NCBI GenBank assembly: GCA_037349315.1
Contig: JBAIAC010000271.1
Coordinates: forward strand, 124,001-188,000
From: Chelydra serpentina
Taxonomy: Eukaryota; Chordata; Testudines; Chelydridae
DNA length: 64,000 nucleotides
Direction of reading: 5' to 3'
Below are positions 29,696 through 38,640 of the stretch, piece after piece; position 1 is the stretch's first letter, and each line of letters begins with the position of its first letter. A program made the translations under genes and the position numbers. Below the pieces are notes generated by a model, which searched no databases, had not been told where the DNA came from, and saw only the letters and a list, made by a program, of their open reading frames with translations.

Positions 29696-29768
29696 GTTTC
29701 TCTAGTTTCCTGGTTATCACATTTGCCTGACGTGCAAAAGGCCCCTGGCTTTAAACCAGGCAGAAAGA
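29696..29768 (+). pseudogene. tRNA-Val-like pseudogene, anticodon GAC
   Basis: The anticodon stem TTTGC/GCAAA is perfect around loop CTGACGT (anticodon GAC). The acceptor ends mispair (G-G and C-C), the A-box region is changed (TAGTTTCCTGG), and the T-loop is CTTTAAA. It is the IR1 partner of 18342. Confidence 0.7.
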
Positions 29769-30599
29769 TGAAATTTTACTTTTCTCAGCTCCCTTAGCTG
29801 ACCAGCAAGGTGCTCCCCTTTTTCCCACTGGGATCACCCCAACCCCTGCAGGGCAGCGGGTGGGGAAATGAGCTGAGAAGCGTGCCGGAGAAAGTTGCTG
29901 TTTCCTGCCCTCGGTTTCTTGGCGACAGAGGCGTGCGCACGGGGTGTGCGGGTGTGTCCGGGCACACCCTAGTGAGCTGCGGCTCGGAAGGCTGCTCCTC
30001 CCGCCTCCCCTGGGGGCTGTGTCCTAGGGGCAGCCGGCACGCAGCTGCGATCAGCTGTTTGCCGGGCAGGCTCAGATCAGCTGCGTCCTGCCTCCCTGCT
30101 CCGGCCGGGGCCGAGTGAGTCTCACACACACACGAAAACACCCTTAGGGTGAGGTGCGGGCGGGAGCACAGCCGGCCCCTGCTCACCTAGGGCCGCCCCG
30201 CACCTCTTGGGCTGATGGCCATGGCGTCCGCGAGTATGGCTGCTCCCGGCCAGCCAGGCTCCGCTCCGGCCACAGCAGGCAGCCGGTGACCCAAGGGAGC
30301 CCAGCTAGGCTGGGGCCGGGTGCAGTGGGGGATTAGGGGGAGGAGAAGCCTCGGACCCCGGCAGGAGCCATGCTGGGTGGGGGAGGGGGGAAGTTGGAGA
30401 AGCCCCAGACCACGGCAGGAGCTGCACGGGGGGGGGGGGCCCGGACCCTGGCAGAAGATGTGCGGCTGAAGTCCCCGGCTCGGGAGCCCCACCCACCCTA
30501 GTGACAGAAGCTGCAGGGCTGAAGCCCTGACCCCACTCTGTGTGGAGCTGGTATCTCCATTTCCCCGCCACCGCACAGCCATGAATGGATTTAGCCTAG

Positions 30600-30755
30600 G
30601 AGGCAGGGTCAGGATTGGCCCCATTTGGCAGGTGGGATCTAGGGCACACAGAGGTGAAGTGACTTTCCCAAGGCTAAGCAGGGAGTCTGTGGCAGAGCAG
30701 AGACTCAAACCCAGAACACCTGAACCCTGTGCCTTAACCACTAGGCAACCTTCCC
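30600..30755 (-). mobile_element. MIR-type SINE
   Basis: The mirrored copy of the MIR at 17205. It predates the inverted duplication. Confidence 0.75.
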
Positions 30756-30879
30756 ACCCCAGGAGGGGGAACTTCCTCTGCCACTTTGAATGTGTGGGTG
30801 GGAGCAGCCACTAGACAGAGCTGCCAGGAGGTGGGGAGCAGAGAGAGATGGGAAAAGGGACATGGGTGGGTGTAGCGGG

Positions 30880-31440
30880 GTGGTTACCTGCTCCTGCCCA
30901 GGAGGGGTTAAAACAGCCCTACAGAGGGAGCAGTCAGGGGACGGGCAGTCAGGGGACATGGAATGGGGGGGCTGGATAGGGCGTGGGAGTCCCAGGGGGG
31001 CTGTCAGGGGTGGGGGTGTGGCTAGGGGCCGGGGCAGTCAGGGGACAGGATAGTTGGAGGGGTCCCGGGGGGTGATTAGGGTGCGGGGGGTCCCTGGAGG
31101 GGGCGGTCAGGGAACAAGGAGCAGGGGGGTTGGATGGGTCAAGTGTTCGGGGGGGGGGCTGTCAGGGGTGGGGGTGTGGAGAGGGGTCGGGGCAGTCAGG
31201 GGACAGGTAGGGGGTAGAGTCCTAGGGAGGCAGTTACAGTGGGGGGGGTCTCAGGAGGGGGCAGTGAGGGGACAAGGAGCAGGGAGGTTTAGATAGGGGG
31301 TGGGGTCCTGGGGGGCAGTTAGGGGCAGGGTCCCAGGAGGGAGCTGTCAGGGGACAAGTAGCACGGGGGGTTGGGGGTTTTGAGGGGGGCTGGAAGTGGG
31401 AGGGAGTGGATGGGGGTGGGGCTAGGGCAGGGCTCCCTGG
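30880..31440. repeat. G-rich imperfect repeat tract
   Basis: Strand-reversed equivalent of 16530-17110 in the IR1 right arm, with many runs of four or more G. It is non-coding. Confidence 0.75.
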
Positions 31441-31504
31441 GTGCACACCCTAGTGAATGCTTGGTGAGTTTCTCTTCTGCACCAAACTTACTTTCCATAT
31501 GTGA

Positions 31505-31577
31505 ACCTGGTGAGTTCAGTTGGTCGAGCGTCAGTCTGTTAATCTGAGGGTCCAGGGTTCAAGTCCCTGGTGAAGTG
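31505..31577 (+). tRNA. tRNA-Lys body with Asn anticodon (GTT)
   Basis: The partner of 16366. The loop CTGTTAA gives GTT at 31538-31540, with the same T-T pair at the top of the anticodon stem. The first base is A and the D-stem has further changes (GAGTTC), so it is more decayed than the left copy. The T-arm is intact and the discriminator is G. Confidence 0.5.
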
Positions 31578-31898
31578 TAGGGAAGATCATTTCCCCCTGC
31601 GGTGTCCCCTGAGAGCGTCAGGAGTCAGCTCTTCAGTCCCCGCCTTGACGTTACTCGTTTCTTTTCAGGACTTGGGCTTTCCTAGGAAGGGCCATTTACT
31701 GCCTGGGACGTCCTCACACGCCCACTGGCCTCACAGTCTGAGGACAGAAAGGCTTCTGGGTCTACAGCAAACCGCTGCCTGCCGACTTGTTGAGCAAATG
31801 CAGGGCTGGCCAGAGAGGGCTTGAGCAAGGGAGGCAAATTAGTCTCCGCCCAGGCGCTTCTACACTGGAAGTCAAAAGGATGCAGCATATTCTCCACT

Positions 31899-31969
31899 AG
31901 TCCCTTGGTGTAAGGGCAGCACTGAGGGCTTTGAATCCTGCAATCAGAGTTCAAGTCTCGGTGGGACCT
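31899..31969 (+). pseudogene. tRNA-Gln(TTG)-like copy, IR1 right arm
   Basis: A 71-nt Gln body with TTG at 31931-31933. The first base A opposes C, and the anticodon stem GAGGG/TCCTG has a mismatch. The left-arm partner (15997) has CTG. No T4 terminator follows. Confidence 0.65.
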
Positions 31970-33103
31970 TGGGGCAGCTCTTCTGCCACCTAACACTACT
32001 GGGTGTTCCAAGGCTTCGTCTTGCTCTCTCCAGTGACGTGGGAGCCTGTCTTTTGCCCGGTAGCTGCTGTGACTTGAGCACCAGCCTCAGCCCCCACCCG
32101 GGCAGGGTTTGATGCTTCCATCACTTAAATTCCAGCACGCTGAGGGATTTCAGCTTTGCACAAGGGACAGAGACAGATCTCGCTGTTCCTGGGTCTGTGA
32201 AAAGAAAATGGTGCTTCTGTCTGAAAGAGAGGTGGGAAATGGCCCCATGGTGGGACAATATCCTCAGGATTAAGAGCAAAGGACTCAGGCTGAGAACCGA
32301 TTTAACTCCACTCACCTGGGATTTAACAAATTGTCTTTCATAGAGACACTGGGACCTTGTGACATTGATCCAGACTCGGGTGGTTCGTGCTGCTGTAACT
32401 CATGGTACAAACATGAACTGGCTTCCAAGAAGGGAGAGGGGAGAAGCCTGAAGCTGACTTTACTCCCAGGCTGGGGTCTCCTTGTTGGGTGGAAACTTCC
32501 TTTGCTGCTGCCAGGGGACAGCGGCGACTGGAGACATACCAGGGCTGGGATGAATGGGGAATATTTATGCGCACAGAGCTCCACTAACGGTAAATCCTCC
32601 ACTGTAGCGGGAGCTTAGAAAGTCACCCCTCGGTCAGCGGTGGGACTGGGGGTTTGAAAAGAGATTCCTTTTCCCTCCCCTTCCTGAGACAGAAAGTCAG
32701 GGCCGGCCACTCCGGGGCAGAATCCCACATTATCCACTGGCTGAGGAGCTGGAAACCAGCACAGACGACTGGTCTCTGCTGAGAGACTTGGGGTGGGGGG
32801 GGCACAATTTCAAGGTTCAGCCCCACCCCCTTACCATCAACACCCCTCCCAGGAGTGAACAATGCAGGGAGAGGAAGCAGCAAAGGCAGCCCCGCTCCAC
32901 TCCCCCTCCAGCCGCTGCTGTGCAGGGAGGGAGCCTGGCAGCACCCCACGCTGTAGCAGGGATGCTAACCCAGGTGGGGCACAGGGCCCCACATCCCGCC
33001 CTCTGCACGTGTTGCCTCTGCAACGAGGGAAACTCGTGAGTTCAGGGCCCAGCTGCACACCCAGGAGAAAGCCCAGCACGACATGCCCAGGGGGAAGGGG
33101 TGA
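31970..33103. other. IR1 arm spacer, no gene seen
   Basis: The mirror of 14820-15990. No conserved frame was seen between the two arms. Confidence 0.55.
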
Positions 33104-33175
33104 GCTAGAGCCTGGCATCCAGCCAGAAACCTTCAGATCTTCAATCTCATCCACTCCCCACTGAGCTACTTGGGC
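33104..33175 (-). pseudogene. tRNA-Phe(GAA)-like pseudogene
   Basis: The mirror partner of 14747, with the same defects in D-arm, T-loop and acceptor. Confidence 0.6.
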
Positions 33176-33832
33176 AGCGACCAGGCCCCCCAAGAAGGGT
33201 TAATACACGTGCCACAGCTCATGCTGGGGAGATTGAAATCCTGATGTCACAAGGCAGGAGACTAGCAGTGGCCTTGGCCCCGGAGGAGCAGGCTGGGGCC
33301 TCCTGGATCCCCGTCACTCAAGCCAGCACCTGCCCCCTCCCAAGCTGTCACTGGCGCCCCCAGGTCGGGGAGACAGGAGCAGCGGTTCCCACGGGAACAA
33401 GTCCACCCCCGGCTCGCAGGCAACTCGCAAGCCTGATACAGAAAAACATCTTGCCAGAAAGGAGCCCACTGGGACTCCCCATGACTACTTTTCCTCCCAC
33501 CCAGAACCCAGAACGAACGGTGGTGCTCTACTAACCCTACTGAGCCGCTTAGCTTCTGTCCTGCCTTCCTCAACACGACCTTCCTCTTTTGCCCCATTCC
33601 CCCCTCACTTCCTCCTTTGGCAAGTGGGAAGAGCTGGGCTCTCTAGGCCAACCTCCAAGGGCAGAGGAGGCCAAGCCACAAGGCTCCAAGAGGTGACTGG
33701 CCGAGATCCTCCAGCTTTCCCTGGCTGATGCCAAGGTGCTTTCTCAGCCCATTTCACCACCTGAAAGGGGTTGGGGTTATCCCAAGAACAGGCCAGTGGC
33801 AGATTGAGAAGTGCCTTGCTGGACAGCTAGTG
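33176..33832. other. IR1 arm spacer, no gene seen
   Basis: The mirror of 13980-14740. No gene was seen. Confidence 0.5.
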
Positions 33833-33837
33833 AAAAA
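33833..33837 (-). terminator. Pol III T5 terminator of tRNA-Val
   Basis: AAAAA on the plus strand lies 10 nt beyond the tRNA 3' end at 33848. Confidence 0.65.
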
Positions 33838-33847
33838 GAAACCATCA

Positions 33848-33920
33848 TGTTTCTGCCTGGTTTCAAACCAGGGGCCTTTTGCGTGTTAGGCAAACGTGAT
33901 AACCACTACACCACAGAAAC
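33848..33920 (-). tRNA. tRNA-Val (anticodon AAC)
   Basis: A 73-nt tRNA with perfect acceptor (GTTTCTG/CAGAAAC), anticodon stem TTTGC/GCAAA, AAC at 33885-33887 and T-stem CCTGG/CCAGG. The T-loop reads TTTGAAA, so the near-invariant C56 is T. It is the IR1 partner of 13894, which keeps C56 but has a T-stem mismatch. Confidence 0.88.
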
Positions 33921-33979
33921 TCTCTCCCAGTGACTTTCCTTTCAAATTCCATCCACTTGGCTGGCGCTCGCCCTGGCAC

Positions 33980-34105
33980 ACAGGGGCTGACTTCCGGCCC
34001 CGCCCGTGGGTGCTGTCACCTGGCGTCGGGGGCGGGGCCTGGCCCCACCCCCGACGCCGGGTAACGTTGCGGCTCCCCGCCCCCGACGCCAACGCAATGT
34101 TGCCC
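33980..34105. mobile_element. GC-rich insert replacing a tRNA-Tyr-like copy
   Basis: Where the left arm has the Tyr-like sequence, this arm has a GC-rich segment with inverted phrases (ACCTGGCGTCGGGGGCG and its near complement) resembling the sequence around the LTR at 7560-8250. Only the last 12 bases of the Tyr 3' exon remain (34108-34119). The family is unknown. Confidence 0.5.
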
Positions 34106-34318
34106 AGCTTGAAGGAGAGCTTCTTTCCTTCCCCTTGCTGAGAAAGAGCGAGGGAAGAACAAAAGCCCACATCCATAGGCGGGCAGAGGCTTCAGGAGCC
34201 CACAGCGTTTGCCCATCTGGGGCATTGTGGCTGAGATCTCTGCTGGCCAGCGCCAGCGCTCGCAAGGCGCTAGTGTGGATGCTGGAGGCTGGGGGCTGGA
34301 GGCTGGAGGCAGAGACCC

Positions 34319-34390
34319 AGCAGAGTGGCGCAGCGGCAGCGTGCTGGGCCCGTAACCCAGAGCTCGATGGATCGAAACCATCCTCTGCTA
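34319..34390 (+). tRNA. Initiator tRNA-Met body with anticodon CGT
   Basis: All initiator features are kept: A1-T72, stem CTGGG/CCCAG, T-loop ATCGAAA, D-loop GGCA. The loop reads CCCGTAA, so the anticodon at 34351-34353 is CGT instead of CAT, which would pair with ACG. One variable-region base also differs (AGCTC for AGGTC). The downstream T5 run at 34407-34411 is intact. Loss of A35 should abolish normal MetRS recognition, so its charge, if any, is unknown. Confidence 0.85.
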
Positions 34391-34406
34391 GGCAGGTGCT
34401 TGTTTC

Positions 34407-34411
34407 TTTTT
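34407..34411 (+). terminator. Pol III T5 terminator of iMet(CGT)
   Basis: TTTTT begins 17 nt after the tRNA 3' end, at the same place as in the other long-flank iMet copies. Confidence 0.65.
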
Positions 34412-34889
34412 GCTCTGGGCCTCCAAGCGAGGGGGCGACCAGCAGAGCGCCAGGAGCCGAGGCCGTGAGGCAGGAGGTGGCTGAGGTGTGGGACTGCCAG
34501 GGAGCTCCCCGGCCCCTGTGGCTGCCTGGGCTGAAGGCGAGAGCCAGGCCTGTGCGTGAGGTCTGAGTGCCGGTGGCTCCCCCACTCCTCGGGGGTCTGT
34601 CCCAAGGCAGCGGCCCAGCCCCCTCCAAGGGGGGTGCGTCCCACCAGCATTTCTTGCCCCGTTTGGGGAGGTTCAGCCTCCCCGAGCCCCTTGTAGCCAC
34701 CACCCACGCGCAGTGTCACTGGTAGATACGGGCAGAGGAGACTCGGGGGCCTGGGCTGGGAAATCCCTGGGTGAAACTGGCTGCCTGAGCCCAGCCCCTC
34801 TGCACTCAGGGGAGCGGTGAGAGGGGGAGGGACTCAGGGAGTAAATCCTCAGAAACCTGCCCCCTGGGTTTGTAATGTCAGACCCCAGC

Positions 34890-35385
34890 GAACAAGTCCC
34901 TGCGTGTGTGAAGGGGAGGGGCTGTGAGGGGGAGGTCTATGCAGTGTCTGTGAGGGGGAGGGGCTGTGAGGGGGAGGGTCCATGGGGGTGTCAGTGTGAG
35001 GGGGAGAGGCTGTGAGGGGGAGGGTCCATGGGGGTGTCAGTGTGAGGGGAGGGGCTGTGAGGGGGAGGGTCCATGGGGGTGTCAGTGTGAGGGGGAGGGG
35101 CTGTGAGGGGGAGGGTCCATGGGGGTGTCAGTGTGAGGGGAGGGGCTGTGAGGGGGAGGGTCCATGGGGGTGTCAGTGTGAGGGGGAGGGGCTGTGAGGG
35201 GGAGGGTCCATGGAGGTGTCAGAGTGAGGGGGAGGGGCTGTGAGGGGGAGGGTCCATGGGGGTGTCAGTGTGAGGGGGAGGGGCTGTGAGGGGGAGGGTC
35301 CATGGAGGTGTCAGTGTGAGGGGGAGGGGCTGTGAGGGGGAGGGTCCATGGGGGTGTCAGTGTGAGGGGGAGGGGCTGTGAGGGG
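34890..35385. repeat. 46-bp G-rich minisatellite, right IR1 arm
   Basis: About ten units of 'gggggaggggctgtgagg ... tccatgggggtgtcagtgtga'. The homologous left-arm array at 12605 has about six. It ends where an LTR begins. Confidence 0.92.
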
Positions 35386-35394
35386 CTGGGCTCC

Positions 35395-36066
35395 CCAGTC
35401 ACTGCTCTGTCGATGCCCCTGTCGGGCGATGCTCTGGAACTGCTCCCTACGAAGCCAGTCAGGACTCCGGAGGAGCCTCCTCGCTGAGCCGACTGTCTCC
35501 AGGGCAAGAAGCTTCCCCAGCTTCCACCTTCCTGGGTCTGACCCGGAGCGTTCAACATCCCCTTCTTCACCGCAGCGAGTCCGCCCGGGTGAGGCTCGTG
35601 GGGAAGCCAGAGGGCCCTGCCCCCCAACTCCGCCGTCAGACGTGACTCTCAGCCGGCCAGTGAAACAGGAGGTTTATTAGACGACAGGAACAGGGTCTAA
35701 ACCAGAGCTTGTAGGTACAGAGAACAGGACCCGTCAGTCAGGTCCATCTTGGGGGGTGGGGAGGCCAGAGCCCATCTGGACCTCCCTCCATGTGCCCAGC
35801 CAGCTCCGAACTCTCCAGTCCCTCCTCTGCCTTTGTCTCCTTCCCGGGCCAGGAGATCACTGATCCCTTTGTTCCCCAACCCCTTCAGCCGGCACCTTTG
35901 CAGGGGAGGGGCCCAGGCCAGCAGTTGCCAGGAGACAGGGTGTCGGCCATTCTGTGTCATCACACTGGCCCTCTATGGCTTTGCAACAATCACACCCCTT
36001 ATCCCACCACCTAGAGACTTAAGAAATGCAGAGGGGAAACTGAGGCATGGGGGAAACTGAGGCACC
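35395..36066 (-). mobile_element. Endogenous retroviral LTR (minus sense)
   Basis: On the minus strand this contains AATAAACC near 35670-35680 and long stretches similar to the LTR at 50645-51209. It touches the plus-sense LTR at 36067, so the two lie head to head. Its boundaries are approximate. Confidence 0.6.
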
Positions 36067-36580
36067 TGTGCCGGAGTAGAGAGTGAGGTGGATTCCACCT
36101 GGGAGGTTTGTGGGGAAGGTTCCCTGGGACCTGCAGCATTGCATTAGGAAAGGGAGACTTTACCTGGGGCTGTAACATGAGCCAGGACGGGGGTTGGGAG
36201 GTGACACCTTTGGCTGGGAGAATGGACAAAAGGCGAGAGGAGGGGCCCCGGGGGGAGGGAAAGAGCCTCCTGGAGTTTTTGTCTGTGTGTTTTCAGTTTG
36301 GAGCTGGCTTGGGAAGAGGAGGGGAGGGGGGCAGACAGGGTCTGGCCTCCCTGCCCCGTTTGGAGCTGTGGGGCGAAATGCAGGGAGCCCCCAGGCTGGG
36401 GTCTAAGCTCCCTGCCCCCCGGAAGGACCCGACTGAGGGGTCCTGGATGTACTGACAAGCTCTGGTTGGACTGTGTTCCTGGCATCTCTAATAAACCTTC
36501 TGTTCTGCTGGCTGGCTAAGTGTCACAGTAAATCCCACGAAAAGGGGTACAGGGCTCTAACTCCCCAACACTCCATGACA
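36067..36580 (+). mobile_element. Solo retroviral LTR (plus sense)
   Basis: It begins TGTGCCGGAGTAGAG and ends CTCCATGACA, aligning from end to end with the LTR at 7681-8160, including AATAAACCTTCTG near 36490. No matching flanking duplication was found, probably because of rearrangement with the adjacent LTR. Confidence 0.8.
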
Positions 36581-36610
36581 GTGCCCCCTTCATATCTCAC
36601 AGCAGCCGTG

Positions 36611-36789
36611 GGGGGTAGGGATAACTCAGTGGTTTGAGCATTGGCCTGCTAAACCCAGGGTTGCGAGTTCAATCCTTGAGGGGGCCATTTAGGGATCTAG
36701 GGCAAAAATTGGGGATTGGTCCTGCTTTGAGCAGGGGGTTGGACTAGATGACCTTCTAAGGTCCCTTCCAACCCTGAGATTCTATGATT
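36611..36789 (+). mobile_element. Turtle tRNA-derived SINE with CR1-like tail
   Basis: The best-preserved SINE in the window. Its tRNA-like head contains GGGATAACTCAGTGGTTTG and TTGCGAGTTCAATCC, and its tail contains GGGTTGGACTAGATGACC and ends TTCTATGATT. Confidence 0.93.
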
Positions 36790-36829
36790 AGGCTCCAGCA
36801 CTGGGAGTCTGGTCAGTTTTCTTAGGCCC

Positions 36830-38640
36830 ATGTTGGTGGGTTATTTCCTGTTTCACAAATCAGAGCATTTCGACCTCGGAACCTCATGGGTCTGTTCCTA
36901 GAATCTAGGCCGCTTATTAAACATCTCCCAGCAGGTTTGCCGCATCCTGTCCCCATCCCTTTCTCCACCCTGTGCATTTCCTGCCCCGCGCCAACCTCCA
37001 AACCAGACTGTGCAAACCTTCCCATCTCCGGTGTATTTGCTGTCCCTCTTCCTTCCGCAGGAACCCAGCAGCAACCGCCCCCCGACGATGATACCTACCT
37101 GAGCTGGTTCCTCTGCAGCCATTTCCCTTCCGTGTCCCATGGGAGGACGGGATGAACTGGAGCAAAACAGGGACGTCATTCTGCAGCCTGGGTGGGTGAG
37201 AAGGGTAATTGTGGGGGTTTCAGAACAGACTTTAGTTTATTTCACAGCATGATTCCCTCAGACCCTTTCCCTGGAGACAGACATTCTAGATTCCGTGATG
37301 CTGGGAAAATGCTTCATCTCTTTATTACAGTGTAGACCTGGCTCCTCCTGCCAGGCTAAGCCAACAGAGAGATGTTCAACCTCCCTTCTCCCTCCCCCCA
37401 CCCCGTAACAAAGTGTCTGAACACAAGGCTAGAAAAGAGCAGAACCAAAGGAGTCACTGTGGGGGATTCCCTCGGACACTGACCCCACGGCAGCCACACC
37501 CCGGCAGGAGGAACATGGAGTCAGGAACTGGCTTTTCCTCTGTCTGATCCTTTTCTTGTTCACTGGAAAGTGATTCTGCCCAGGGATGCTGCAACACATG
37601 TGTCTGCTGGATTAGAGAGCTGGAAATCTCTCTCCCCGTCATTTCTATCACTGCCCCTTTCAGTCTCCCCTTCCCCTGTCCTCTCTCCCTGCCCCTCTCC
37701 GGCTGGGAAAGTCCCATTCCTGGGTTCTTTGCTCTCCCATCCATGGATTTTCTCCTGGCAATTGCTAATGGGAGGAGAAATGAGGAGGGGCTGTTTGTGC
37801 AGAGTCACTTGCTTGCCAGTCCCCAGCACTTTCCCTGAGGTCTTTCAGTTACCTGCAGTCTGTGGCTCAGAATTTAGTTAACAGGGCCCAGGGCTGCCCT
37901 AGGGGGCTAGTACCAGCTGGAGAAAGTCATCACCTGGGCTGGGCAGAGAAGAAGCTTCAATTAAGGTCACTTCCGAGCACAGAACCCCGACCGGGTCACA
38001 ATGGAGGCTACAGCATCTGACCCAGGAAGCTGAACCCCAATATCCTGCGCAGAGAGGGACAGGGCATTGGAGCAGCCTTCCCTCCTTGAGCTCTCTGGGG
38101 AGAGCAGCTAATGAGAGCCCCTCCTCACAGGGGGAATTGCTGATCTCATTTGCCCCACTGTCCACCTGGAGTCACTCCTCGTCTTTCCATGCAGTGACTC
38201 TGGATAAACAGTGGTCTCAGTGAAACCAGATTTCAGGAAGAATGAGTCCAGAGTGCTGTGGAAGGGACCATTGTGTGGCAGTGCTAACCCCCTTCCCCGC
38301 ACCCCCAGATCGAGAACAAGGACTGGGGGCACGAATTTTCCCAAGGGAACCGGAACTTCCTGCAGTTTTCAAAAGAGGAGAAAAGCAAAATCTGCGATTT
38401 CACACTACGAGTGTTTGGTAAGTAGATAGAAAGTTATCACAGTGACTGGAGGTGGCCGGGGAATGCCGGGCAGTGCTTGGAGCCAGGACATTGGCACACG
38501 TAGATCAGAGAGAAGGACCATGGTTAGTAGCACTCCCCATAGCCCCCAGCCAGGGTCCCACCAGATAATCCCTGGGACTCAGCCTCCAGAATCCCTGGCC
38601 AGGAACCCCAGATACCCTCAAAGCCCCACCGGCCCGGGAA
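36830..38640 (-). repeat. Inverted duplication IR2, left arm
   Basis: This matches 41085-43310 in inverted orientation. It includes the initial coding segment of a KRAB zinc-finger-type gene at 37099-37122 and its splice sites. Confidence 0.85.
37099..37122 (-). CDS. KRAB zinc-finger-type gene, initial coding exon (orphan copy)
   Basis: On the minus strand the ATG at 37122-37120 opens MAAEEPAQ and is followed directly by splice donor GTAGGT. Upstream, TTTGCTCCAG could be a splice acceptor for a mixed UTR/coding exon. Sauropsid KRAB zinc-finger proteins commonly begin with this peptide before the KRAB box. No KRAB or zinc-finger exon follows on the minus strand in this window, so it is either an orphan or continues outside. 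Confidence 0.6.

Larger units (their letters stand above)
29690..35390 (-). repeat. Inverted duplication IR1, right arm
   Basis: The mirror image of 12615-18430, with the differences noted for individual features: 11 rather than 2 units of the 57-bp repeat outside the end, TTG in place of CTG in Gln, CGT in place of CAT in iMet, loss of most of the Tyr-like copy, and a longer G-rich minisatellite. Confidence 0.85.

Noticed and set aside
36062..36585. Target-site duplication for the LTR at 36067
   Set aside because: The flanks GCACC and GTGCC differ at two of five positions, and one side is another LTR.
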